Shown here one piece after another: positions 1 to 6,335 of a stretch of 27,193 bases of DNA (the stretch's first letter is position 1; every line of letters begins with the position of its first letter). The stretch spans positions 1-27,193 of the IMG/VR virus record IMGVR_UViG_3300042534_000339; one strand, given 5' to 3'. Below the pieces are notes generated by a model. That model saw only the letters and a program-made list of their open reading frames with translations. It made no database searches and had not been told where the DNA came from. Source of the DNA: a virus. The translations under genes were made by a program, and so were the position numbers.

Positions 1-42
1 CCCCGCCCCCCCCCGCGCGGGGGCCCCCCCCCCCCCCCCGGC
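1..42. other. G/C homopolymer smear at contig edge
   Basis: The first 42 bases are almost only C and G runs, unlike anything else in the window. This may be a sequencing or assembly artefact at a contig end, or a real low-complexity terminus. No gene can be read here. Confidence 0.7.
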
Positions 43-752
43 CTAGGGCATGGGGTCTGGATCGTTCAAAATAAAAACACCCAACAATACCCACGCACAG
101 ACTAAGTGACCCAGAAGAGCCTGTTTCCCTTTGCCCTATATCCCCTATTAATTTTATATATAAAAAATAATTATTAATAATATATTATATATAGGGGGGT
201 AGTATGGGAGGATTGGATAGGATAGATGGGGAAGAATAGGTGGATGGGGGAATAATTGGGGGAGTTATTATTGGGGTATAGGGGGCGCGGGGGCGCGGGG
301 GGGGCTGTTACGCGATTACATGCGTACATGGATTACATAAGAGCAAAAATAAGTGAGTCAAAACAAAGAGAAAATCTTTTCTGTTTAGTTTTTGCCAAGG
401 ACCAGGAAAAGGCCTCGCCGGCAAAGACCCCTGAACTCACTCGGGCATTAGGAATGATTCTCATTCTCATTCCCCCATAGGCAACAGCTATTGCCAGGGC
501 CAAAAATGCCTAGAATCCAGCCAAAATCCAGGGGAATTGATAGAAAAATATAATCCCTGCCAGACCTTGGAAACTCATATAATTTCGGCTCGCTCTTTAA
601 AAACCTGCCTCGCAGTTCCCCGGGTTCCCGTGCAAGCTCGCCGCGCGCGAAGACTGCGGAATCCGTGGACTGCAAAACCTATATATTCTCGGGATATATT
701 AACTTATATTCCACGGATATATTATCTGAAAACCAATCTTAGGAAACCCGAA
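43..752. other. Non-coding left region with AT-rich and G-rich blocks
   Basis: No convincing gene lies here. Bases 145-193 are almost pure A/T, flanked by CCCCTAT at 142-148 and its complement ATAGGGG at 191-197. Bases 194-305 are strongly purine-rich on the + strand, with many GGG-GGGGG runs ending in a GGGGGCGCGGGGGCGCGGGG tract, which could form G-quadruplexes. TTTGCC at 391-396 can pair with GGCAAA at 420-425. Two TATAAT hexamers at 549-554 and 578-583 have no -35 partner. A 50-codon reading frame from 328 has no ribosome binding site. Function is unknown; possibilities are a replication or terminus region, a control region or partly mis-assembled sequence. Confidence 0.5.
661..724 (+). 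promoter_or_regulatory. Inverted and direct repeats in the leader of the 753 gene
   Basis: ATCCGTGGA (661-669) is the exact reverse complement of TCCACGGAT (710-718), enclosing about 40 AT-rich bases. GGATATATTA occurs at 692-701 and again at 715-724. Slightly upstream, CGCAGT (611-616) can pair with ACTGCG (653-658). The arrangement lies just ahead of the gene start and could be a protein-binding site or an mRNA leader structure. No protein partner is identified. Confidence 0.4.
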
Positions 753-1355
753 ATGTCTGAATTGATGATTTATTCCACGCAACCGCCGGTTGATGAGGGA
801 AAGAAAACGATATCAGTCAAGTTCAATAACCCGGTGAGAAAATACTGGGTTCAAATTGAACCGGCATCCTGGACTGATATTGATACTGTGCCGGAACAAT
901 TTCGGTCAATTGTCGATATTGCCCTGGATAATGCTGCAAAGAATATCTTTGCAAATTATCTCAAGGCCTACAGCACAGTCCCGTCAACAATGCCAGGGCA
1001 CATCCTGGCAGAGAGTGAGATTTTGGACGCAGCCAGCAACGACAGCGCATCCTGGCTTTCGAAGGAGGAGCTGGAGCAGGCCTGGAAGGCCAGTGCGACG
1101 CGCAAGCGTATCATCGATACTGACAAATACACTAAGAGTGCAGAGTATCGGAAAGTCGCAAACATGTATAGCGAATTGGTTCTGAAACTGAGTGGAAATA
1201 AAATCAGTATTGAGCCAGAAAAACTTGATTGGATTATCGCCAAGATGGAATCCGATGACCTTAACAGTGAGTTTGGAATCTTCGTGATAAAGAGAATCCG
1301 GAAACTCAAGATGAAGCCGCCAGTCGAAAAAGTTGATAATCTGGACATTATCTAA
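753..1355 (+). CDS. Hypothetical 200-aa protein
   Basis: I do not recognise this protein. The reading frame is open from 537, but the ATG at 753 is preferred because AGGAAA lies about 7 bases ahead and the codons upstream overlap a repeat-rich leader. The 200-residue product begins MSELMIYSTQ, is hydrophilic and mostly helix-forming, and ends in a basic stretch (KRIRKLKMKPPVEK). No signal peptide, membrane segment or catalytic motif is visible. The gene stands alone between two long non-coding blocks and has its own terminator 27 bases after the stop, so it is probably a single-gene transcript. A regulatory, DNA-binding or early-phage role would fit, but that is a guess from position and charge only. 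Confidence 0.7.
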   Translation: MSELMIYSTQPPVDEGKKTISVKFNNPVRKYWVQIEPASWTDIDTVPEQFRSIVDIALDNAAKNIFANYLKAYSTVPSTMPGHILAESEILDAASNDSASWLSKEELEQAWKASATRKRIIDTDKYTKSAEYRKVANMYSELVLKLSGNKISIEPEKLDWIIAKMESDDLNSEFGIFVIKRIRKLKMKPPVEKVDNLDII

Positions 1356-1381
1356 TAACACCAACAAACCCACACACAAAG

Positions 1382-1404
1382 AAACCCGCTTCGGCGGGTT
1401 TTTT
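1382..1404 (+). terminator. Intrinsic terminator after the 753 gene
   Basis: AAACCCGC (1382-1389), a TTCG loop and GCGGGTTT (1394-1401) form a perfect 8-bp stem with a stable UUCG tetraloop, running into a T tract to 1404. This is a textbook rho-independent terminator, 27 bases after the stop codon. Confidence 0.93.
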
Positions 1405-1490
1405 CTTTTGGGAAACTCATTTTGAGATATTGAAAACAAATTGCATCAATAATTCAACATGGAGAATCGTATATTTTCAAAAATTCTACC

Positions 1491-1579
1491 CCCCACATAT
1501 TTTTATATCCCCACATATTATTAACTAACTATATTCAAACATAATATAAACAACTCAAAAACATATTCCAACATAATAT
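1491..1579. repeat. Iteron-like AT-rich direct repeats
   Basis: CCCCACATATT occurs at 1491-1501 and again at 1509-1519. ATATTCAAACATAATAT at 1531-1547 recurs with one mismatch at 1563-1579, 32 bp (about three helical turns) apart. Each 17-mer is itself a partial palindrome (ATATT...AATAT). Repeated motifs in AT-rich DNA suggest a protein-binding array, such as a replication origin or operator. The function is inferred, not shown. Confidence 0.5.
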
Positions 1580-1607
1580 TATCTCAAAATATTCCCTGCC
1601 AAAAAAA

Positions 1608-1918
1608 TTTTTTATTTTACTTCGCTTCGCTACGTAAAATAAAAAAGCGGGCAGCTTTGCTGCCCTAAACAGATGGTTGAGCAGCTTCGCTGCAGCGGCT
1701 TACGCCGCATCCAGAGTGTTGATTGCGGCTTACGCCGCAGCTGGGGTCAAGTGAATGTTGATTACGGCTTCGCCGTGTCCAGCAGGCTTCGCCTGTGAAT
1801 AGTAATTTATCTAGAATGTTGAGCAGCTTCGCTGCAATTGTTCACTCATTTCATTCGTTCACGATGCTGCGCATCACAAAACAAATGAAATTGATTGCAG
1901 CTGGCTACGCCAAGCTGC
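1608..1918. repeat. Array of ten small hairpins, mostly with TTC/TTAC loops
   Basis: Ten short perfect or near-perfect inverted repeats follow each other: 1608-1646 (13-bp stem), 1649-1665, 1681-1693, 1695-1708, 1724-1739, 1764-1776, 1783-1795, 1823-1835, 1863-1875 and 1897-1918. Most have 5-7 bp GC-rich stems and loops TTC, TTAC, TTT, TGC or TAC. GCAGCTTCGCTGC and GCGGCTTACGCCGC each occur twice. Four hairpins or hairpin pairs are preceded by TGTTGA or TGGTTGA (1674, 1717, 1756, 1817), and a 19-base copy recurs at 1676-1694 and 1818-1836. The stretch is non-coding. The first hairpin has A/T tracts on both sides and could terminate transcription in either direction; the rest could be small palindromic mobile repeats, protein-binding sites or RNA stability elements. 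Confidence 0.8.
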
Positions 1919-1947
1919 TTAGAACAAGGGGGGAGAGGCCTTTTTTA

Positions 1948-1977
1948 GTGTCGCTCCTGGGAATATTCCTATGACAC
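1948..1977. promoter_or_regulatory. Nested palindrome, operator-like
   Basis: GTGTC (1948-1952) pairs with GACAC (1973-1977) around the perfect palindrome GGAATATTCC (1960-1969). It sits about 95 bases ahead of the next gene, where an operator or control hairpin would be expected. No clear promoter hexamers accompany it. Confidence 0.4.
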
Positions 1978-2070
1978 CCTCCGAAATTTTCTAAAATTTT
2001 TAAGCAGGATTTGCATCTTTGCTGTCTGAAATAGTGTGAAAAAATCTTTATAGTTTTTAAGGGACTAAAC

Positions 2071-3438
2071 ATGCCAAATGTTTCCAGCGCTGAACGGGAT
2101 AAAATAGTTGCCAACATGCGTGCCCAGCGCCAGGCCACGGACTCGGCGTTGTGGAGTGCACTGAAAAGAACTCCTGGCATTCTCGCCGGCGGAGCTGCAG
2201 ATATTGGAAACTTGGCGTTGGGACTGATTACTGGCCGCGGCGCCAAGGGCCTTGTTGACAAACCAATTGGCGGCAGTGAACGCATCAATGAAGCTTTTGG
2301 GATGCCCAAAAGTGACAATGCTACTCAAAACATTGCAGAAGGTGTGCTGAGTATGCTCAGCCCTGGTGGGGCTGCGGCCGCGGGCTCAAAAGCAATCATA
2401 GTTTCTGCAGCATTGCTAAAAAGGCCAGAGCAAATTAGAGACGCTGCAAAACTTACAAAAGCAGGCAAAGCAGATGAGGCTTGGCAAAAGCACGGTATTT
2501 ACATTGATCCACTTGATCTAGAGCCAAAAACTTATATTTCAGCCGCAGGCGCTAGCATTAACCCTGCAAAAGTAGGACAAAAAGGTGCAGCAGATCAAGA
2601 CAAATTTCCTATCCTTACACGCCCAAATATTTTTAATAAAAATAGACTTGATTATGTAATTAACGATAACTATCCTTTTACAGGAGTGTCAAAATTTACG
2701 CTTGGGCAAGTTGTAGATTTTCCTGAAGCATACAAAGCTATGCCAGATTTGCAAGACATAAAAATTATGTCTGAGTTTGGCGGGTGGAAAAGCGGCAGTT
2801 ATGCCCGAGACACAGATATTATTCGTGCCGGCGCTACTGAGTCTCTCAATGATTTGCTATCTGTACTCTTGCATGAAGCGCAGCATGGAGTACAAAAACG
2901 AGCAGATTTTATGCCAGGCGGTAATTCTGAAATGTTTTATTCTAGCCCAGCAGCAAAACAAGAAATACAGGATGCCTTGACAAGCCTGCGAACAGTTGTG
3001 AATGAAGCATATGCAGTCAAATATGCACTGCCAGGAGAAGGAAAAGCAGTGCAAAGCATTCTTGATACTCTAAATCCCACTATAAAACCACTAGAGCAGG
3101 CTAACGCCCAGGCATTTATAAATTACATGCGGCTTGGCGGAGAATCTGAAGCCAGAGCTGTACAGGCTCAGCTTGCAAATCCGCAACTATTTCAAACAAA
3201 ATCTCCTTTGCAAGTGCAAGTAGATCAGTTGACAAATATGTATGGCCAGGGCACGGACAGAATTGGGTTGCCAGATTGGCCACTTGTGCCCACAACCCTA
3301 CAAGTGGACCAAACTCCAGAAATGCAACTACGGATGCAAATCATGCAAAATCCACTATTTCAAGATACTTTGAACCAATTTACAAAGTATCTGCAGAGCA
3401 AAAAATCAGCCAGCCCTCCTGGGTGGGGCAGCGTTTAA
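2071..3438 (+). CDS. Polyvalent-type phage protein with HExxH metallopeptidase-like domain
   Basis: This 455-aa protein carries HEAQH at residues 268-272, preceded by hydrophobic LLSVLL and followed by GVQKRADFMPGGN. GGESEAR further on (358-360 carries E-S-E) is a plausible third zinc ligand. This pair of motifs resembles, from memory, domains fused into large polyvalent phage proteins that may enter the cell with the DNA. The first 110 residues contain Gly/Ala-rich, possibly membrane-active stretches (GILAGGAADIGNLALGLITG), as in ejected phage proteins. The DNA for the first ~105 codons is GC-richer than the rest, suggesting a domain join near 2385. GGGAC just ahead of the ATG gives at best a weak ribosome binding site. 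The small terminase candidate follows after 18 bases. Peptidase activity and substrate are inferred. Confidence 0.7.
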   Translation: MPNVSSAERDKIVANMRAQRQATDSALWSALKRTPGILAGGAADIGNLALGLITGRGAKGLVDKPIGGSERINEAFGMPKSDNATQNIAEGVLSMLSPGGAAAAGSKAIIVSAALLKRPEQIRDAAKLTKAGKADEAWQKHGIYIDPLDLEPKTYISAAGASINPAKVGQKGAADQDKFPILTRPNIFNKNRLDYVINDNYPFTGVSKFTLGQVVDFPEAYKAMPDLQDIKIMSEFGGWKSGSYARDTDIIRAGATESLNDLLSVLLHEAQHGVQKRADFMPGGNSEMFYSSPAAKQEIQDALTSLRTVVNEAYAVKYALPGEGKAVQSILDTLNPTIKPLEQANAQAFINYMRLGGESEARAVQAQLANPQLFQTKSPLQVQVDQLTNMYGQGTDRIGLPDWPLVPTTLQVDQTPEMQLRMQIMQNPLFQDTLNQFTKYLQSKKSASPPGWGSV

Positions 3439-3456
3439 TAAGGAGCGCGCAGCGCC

Positions 3457-4065
3457 ATGAATCCCAAAGAACACGCAATTCTTCTCCTGTCCCAAGGCAT
3501 TCCCACTTCCCAAGTGGCCGCGGCCTGTGGCGTTAGTGACTCATATGTCAGCCAACTCAAGGCTGATCCAGAAGTTCAGACTCAGATTGCAGAAAAGCAA
3601 GCTGCGCATAGCATTGCAGATATGCAGTTTGATGATGATCTGGAAACTGCTGAAAACATGGCGCTGCAAAAGATCAAGAGCAATATTGCTTTTGCAAACA
3701 TGGGCCAGGCAATTGCGGCATTTCGCATTCTCAATACTGCACGGCGCAGAGCTGATCCAGTTGTCACACCTGACGCCGCAGTAAGTGTCACAGTTAACCT
3801 TACGTTGCCGCAATCTGCAGTGCCAAGGTATGTGACCAATGCAAACAATGAGATTATTGAAGTTGAAGGACAAACTATGTTGAGTGCCACGGCCAAAAAT
3901 TTGGATCAGATCCTGGCTGAGAAACATGGAAAAGTTTCAACGCTCCCACAAACTACTGCTGCTGAGCGTGCGGCAAACATTTTGGATAAACTCTCGACGC
4001 CAAAATCTTTCCTCCAGCGTGCGGCGCCACGATCTCCTATTCCCTTGTCTGCGGATATGCTCTGA
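3457..4065 (+). CDS. Probable terminase small subunit (HTH protein)
   Basis: The 202-aa product begins with a helix-turn-helix pattern at about residues 8-36 (GIPTSQVAAACGVSDSYVSQ, then LKADPEV), the usual N-terminal DNA-binding fold of small terminase subunits and related phage regulators. A charged helical middle (about 40-95) could drive oligomerisation, and the tail is Pro/Ser/Ala-rich. Small terminases recognise the packaging site and hand DNA to the large subunit. AAGGAG lies 12 bases ahead of the ATG and the gene follows the previous stop by 18 bases. It is separated from the large terminase by about 2.3 kb of candidate RNA and spike genes, which is unusual. A plain transcription regulator is the main alternative. 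Confidence 0.6.
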   Translation: MNPKEHAILLLSQGIPTSQVAAACGVSDSYVSQLKADPEVQTQIAEKQAAHSIADMQFDDDLETAENMALQKIKSNIAFANMGQAIAAFRILNTARRRADPVVTPDAAVSVTVNLTLPQSAVPRYVTNANNEIIEVEGQTMLSATAKNLDQILAEKHGKVSTLPQTTAAERAANILDKLSTPKSFLQRAAPRSPIPLSADML

Positions 4066-4296
4066 TTCCTGGGGACGGGCTAGGAACTATATAGCGCAGC
4101 GGAACGTCAGGCCGTGGCCGCGTGGCGAAGCAACGAGATGACGCGGGGTCCCCTGTCAAGGGTGAAAGGAGCAAATACCGCAGGGCGCAGCCCGAGGATG
4201 ATTTGCGACTGGAAAGCGCAGCGTCCCTTGATTGGGGTTAGTCATCGAAGTAAGCTAGCCATGGCGGCTGCGCGCCTGAAGTGGAGCGGAGCGTAG
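4066..4296 (+). ncRNA. Candidate structured non-coding RNA
   Basis: This stretch has a base composition unlike the AT-richer bases after it and contains many exact complementary pairs: TTCCT/AGGAA (4066-4070/4082-4086), GGGACG/CGTCCC (4072-4077/4222-4227), GGCTAG/CTAGCC (4078-4083/4255-4260), CCGCGT/ACGCGG (4118-4123/4141-4146), TCAAGGG/CCCTTGA (4156-4162/4225-4231) and GCAAAT/ATTTGC (4171-4176/4201-4206). The last pair encloses GGGC/GCCC (4183-4186/4190-4193). Some pairings compete or cross, so pseudoknots or alternative folds are possible. AGCGCAGCG is repeated at 4093 and 4215. The only frame over it (4114-4296) has no good ribosome binding site and an unconvincing product. No tRNA, tmRNA, RNase P or group I intron core was recognised. 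Its family is unknown to me. Confidence 0.5.
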
Positions 4297-4370
4297 TAGA
4301 TTCTCAATTCCTTTACTCATATCTCACAATCTATACTATTTTTAACTTCTCCTTTGTAGAGGAAATAAAC

Positions 4371-4604
4371 ATGAGCAACGTCAGTGATCCCGCAAAGTAC
4401 GGTGCAGCCGTAACTCCTTCTGATTCTGTCAATCTTGTGGCACCTACGCGTGGCTTGCATATTGGCAGTGGAGGAAACATCTCAGTAGAAATGGCAAATG
4501 GCACAGTGGTAATTCCTAACGTACAAGTAGGTATTCAACCTATTCAAGTCACGCGCGTGAATGCTACAGGTACAACTGCAGGAAGCATTGTAGCTCTGTG
4601 GTAA
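4371..4604 (+). CDS. Spike-base protein (Rcc01079-like)
   Basis: This 77-aa protein reads AVTPSDSVNLVAPTRGLHIG, then SGGNISVEMANGTVVIPNV, and ends RVNATGTTAGSIVALW. From memory this order of motifs matches the small spike-base proteins named after Rcc01079 of the Rhodobacter gene transfer agent and found in many tailed phages, where they anchor head spikes. An upstream in-frame start at 4281 is rejected because AGAGGAAA lies just ahead of the ATG at 4371 and homology-like sequence begins there. Its neighbour downstream is a probable head-spike/fibre protein, a fitting partner. The 75 bases ahead of it, after the candidate RNA, are AT- and pyrimidine-rich and non-coding. Confidence 0.8.
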   Translation: MSNVSDPAKYGAAVTPSDSVNLVAPTRGLHIGSGGNISVEMANGTVVIPNVQVGIQPIQVTRVNATGTTAGSIVALW

Positions 4605-4640
4605 TTTGCGCCTGGCCATGTTTTTGCAGGATGTAAAATT

Positions 4641-5936
4641 ATGAGACTTTCAAATATTGCACTTGCAATTGCAGCGCTTCCATATGGGGCATACCCAGCG
4701 TACCAACCTACGCTAAATTTAGATTTTATAAGCAACACAATTTTAGATCCTCAAATCACCTTCACCCGCGCCAGTACAGCTACGTTCTTCAACAGTTCTG
4801 GCGTGCTGACCAGCGCGGCAATTGACGCGCCACGCTTTGACTACGACCCTGTGACGCTGGCTCCGAAGGGCTTGCTGATTGAGGAACAGCGGACGAACAG
4901 CATCCGCAACAACACGATGCAGGGTGCGGTGGCGGGAACGCCGGGGACGATGCCGACGAACTGGTTTGCTGCAACGTCTAGCAACGGTCTGACTAGGCAG
5001 ATTGTCGGGGTGGGCTCAGAAAACGGCATCAACTACATTGATGTTCGTTATTCAGGAACTACATCAGCGGCCAATTTGACTGCAGTTTATCCAGCGACTG
5101 CAACGGAAGTCACTGCGTTGTCTGGACAAACTTGGACTGGTTCGTTTTATGTGTCATTAGTAGGTGGTTCAACGGCAAACACTGTTTTTACGGTTGTTGG
5201 CATTGACGAAGTAAATTCAGGCGGAGCATTTTTGGCTGGCTCAAATACTGCGTTTACGCTCACATCTGGTGGATTAGCGGGCAAAAGATACACGCACACT
5301 AGGGCACTAAACAATGCGTCAACTGCGTTTATCGTGCCGTATGTGTTCTTCACATATAACTCCGGTGTCGCCATCGACATCACCCTCCGCATCGGCATGC
5401 CGCAGCTAGAGCGGGGCGCATTCGCCACGAGCGTCATCCCCACCACCACAGCCGCCGCAACCCGAGCCGCTGACATCGCCGTGATGACTGGCACGAACTT
5501 CTCGTCTTGGTATAACCAGAGCGAGGGGACGATGTTTGCGGAAGTTGGGTATCAACAAAATAACCCCGCATCGACGCAAGCGGTCGCAAGTTTTAACGAT
5601 ACAACAGCAAACAATCGCTGGACTACAGCTTTTGGAACAACCGGCTCAGGCGTAATGCTTAGAAATACAGGCGGCGCTGGTCTCCTGTCCACCAGCACAT
5701 CAAACTTAGCAACTCTTGGTGCAACAAACAAGATTGCCGTGGCAATTTCTACCGGAGCGTCTTTGGTCTTGAACGGTGGAACAGTAGCAACAAACGCTTC
5801 TTATGCGGCTCCAACGGTGACGCAGCTAGAACTTGGCCGTCAGCTAACGGCTGCTTATTTTAACGGCCACATCCGCCGCATCACCTACTATCCCCGCCGC
5901 CTGAGCAATGCCCAACTCCAAAGCCTTACGAGCTAG
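4641..5936 (+). CDS. Head-spike / fibre protein
   Basis: The 431-aa product has the phage fibre signature ITFTRASTATFFNSSGVL, then APRFDYDPVT and GLLIEEQRTNSIRNN (about residues 39-92). This motif series recurs in many phage head-spike and tail fibre proteins and precedes beta-sandwich, lectin-like domains. The middle and C-terminal parts are Ser/Thr/Gly/Ala-rich beta-type sequence, ending in a segment typical of concanavalin-like folds (HIRRITYYPRRLSNAQLQ). It probably binds cell-surface sugars and is held by the spike-base protein encoded just upstream. GCAGGATG serves as a ribosome binding site. The gene alternates between GC-rich blocks (about 4790-4995, 5350-5540, 5860-5936) and poorer ones (5035-5345, 5570-5830), suggesting exchange of variable domains on a conserved frame. 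Confidence 0.75.
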   Translation: MRLSNIALAIAALPYGAYPAYQPTLNLDFISNTILDPQITFTRASTATFFNSSGVLTSAAIDAPRFDYDPVTLAPKGLLIEEQRTNSIRNNTMQGAVAGTPGTMPTNWFAATSSNGLTRQIVGVGSENGINYIDVRYSGTTSAANLTAVYPATATEVTALSGQTWTGSFYVSLVGGSTANTVFTVVGIDEVNSGGAFLAGSNTAFTLTSGGLAGKRYTHTRALNNASTAFIVPYVFFTYNSGVAIDITLRIGMPQLERGAFATSVIPTTTAAATRAADIAVMTGTNFSSWYNQSEGTMFAEVGYQQNNPASTQAVASFNDTTANNRWTTAFGTTGSGVMLRNTGGAGLLSTSTSNLATLGATNKIAVAISTGASLVLNGGTVATNASYAAPTVTQLELGRQLTAAYFNGHIRRITYYPRRLSNAQLQSLTS

Positions 5937-5938
5937 TC

Positions 5939-6046
5939 ATGACCCACTTCCTCCGAGGCTTCTGGGCCGGCTTGGCGTTGATGCCGCTGGTGCGGTGGAT
6001 TAGACAAAGGACACATCATGGAAGAACAACAACCTCTCAGCCTTGA
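5939..6046 (+). CDS. Possible 35-aa membrane peptide
   Basis: An ATG 3 bases after the fibre stop opens 35 codons: MTHFLRGFWAGLALMPLVRW followed by a basic, polar tail. The hydrophobic segment at residues 8-18 flanked by Arg looks like a short membrane anchor. The frame overlaps the next gene by 29 bases. No clear ribosome binding site precedes it, but it could be translated by coupling to the fibre gene. Function unknown. Confidence 0.35.
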   Translation: MTHFLRGFWAGLALMPLVRWIRQRTHHGRTTTSQP

Positions 6047-6314
6047 CTACCATCTGCGCTTCGACTCCGAAGCTGCTGCTGATGCGGTGCTGTTTGAAGG
6101 AGACGGCGAAGAACGCCAAGCCAAATACCAGGCCATCGACGTCATTGGCGTGATCTACAAGCCCACGGGCGAGATGCTCATCACCGACGAAGGCGAAGTG
6201 CCTGAGATGGCTCCGGTCGATGGCTGGCATGTCAACGTGCGGCACAAGGAAGAAGCGCCTGAACTGGATGCCTTTCGTATTTTTCCGCAGAGCCCTGTGC
6301 GTGTGTGGGCGTGA
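6018..6314 (+). CDS. Conserved-type small phage protein of unknown function
   Basis: The 98-aa acidic protein contains AIDVIGVIYKPTGEML, then TDEGEVPEMAPVDGWHVNVR. From memory, similar sequences are common beside fibre genes of tailed phages and have no assigned function. AAGGA lies about 9 bases ahead of the ATG. The stop codon lies inside the first copy of a 13-bp tandem duplication. Its position between a host-binding fibre and the terminase suggests an accessory role in fibre assembly, but nothing in the sequence proves it. Confidence 0.7.
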   Translation: MEEQQPLSLDYHLRFDSEAAADAVLFEGDGEERQAKYQAIDVIGVIYKPTGEMLITDEGEVPEMAPVDGWHVNVRHKEEAPELDAFRIFPQSPVRVWA

Positions 6315-6330
6315 CAAGTGGGCGTGACAA
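6305..6330. repeat. 13-bp tandem duplication at a gene junction
   Basis: GTGGGCGTGACAA occurs twice back to back (6305-6317 and 6318-6330). The first copy carries the TGA stop of the 98-aa gene (6312-6314); the second fills the short gap before the terminase ATG at 6336, which lacks a good ribosome binding site. It looks like a recent slippage duplication. Confidence 0.85.
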
Positions 6331-6335
6331 ATTAA

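Noticed and set aside
328-480. 50-codon frame in the left non-coding region
   Set aside because: No ribosome binding site, no domain, and it follows a G-rich low-complexity tract.
549-583. Two TATAAT-like hexamers as promoter -10 boxes
   Set aside because: No -35 hexamer at usual spacing; AT-rich context makes chance hits likely.
1608-1918. CRISPR array
   Set aside because: Repeats are short hairpins with irregular spacing and no uniform spacers; no cas genes.
4114-4296. 60-codon frame across the candidate RNA
   Set aside because: No ribosome binding site, odd Arg/Ser-rich product, and the region is better explained by base pairing.
4066-4296. tRNA, tmRNA or RNase P RNA
   Set aside because: No cloverleaf, CCA end, tmRNA alanine arm or RNase P core motifs seen.
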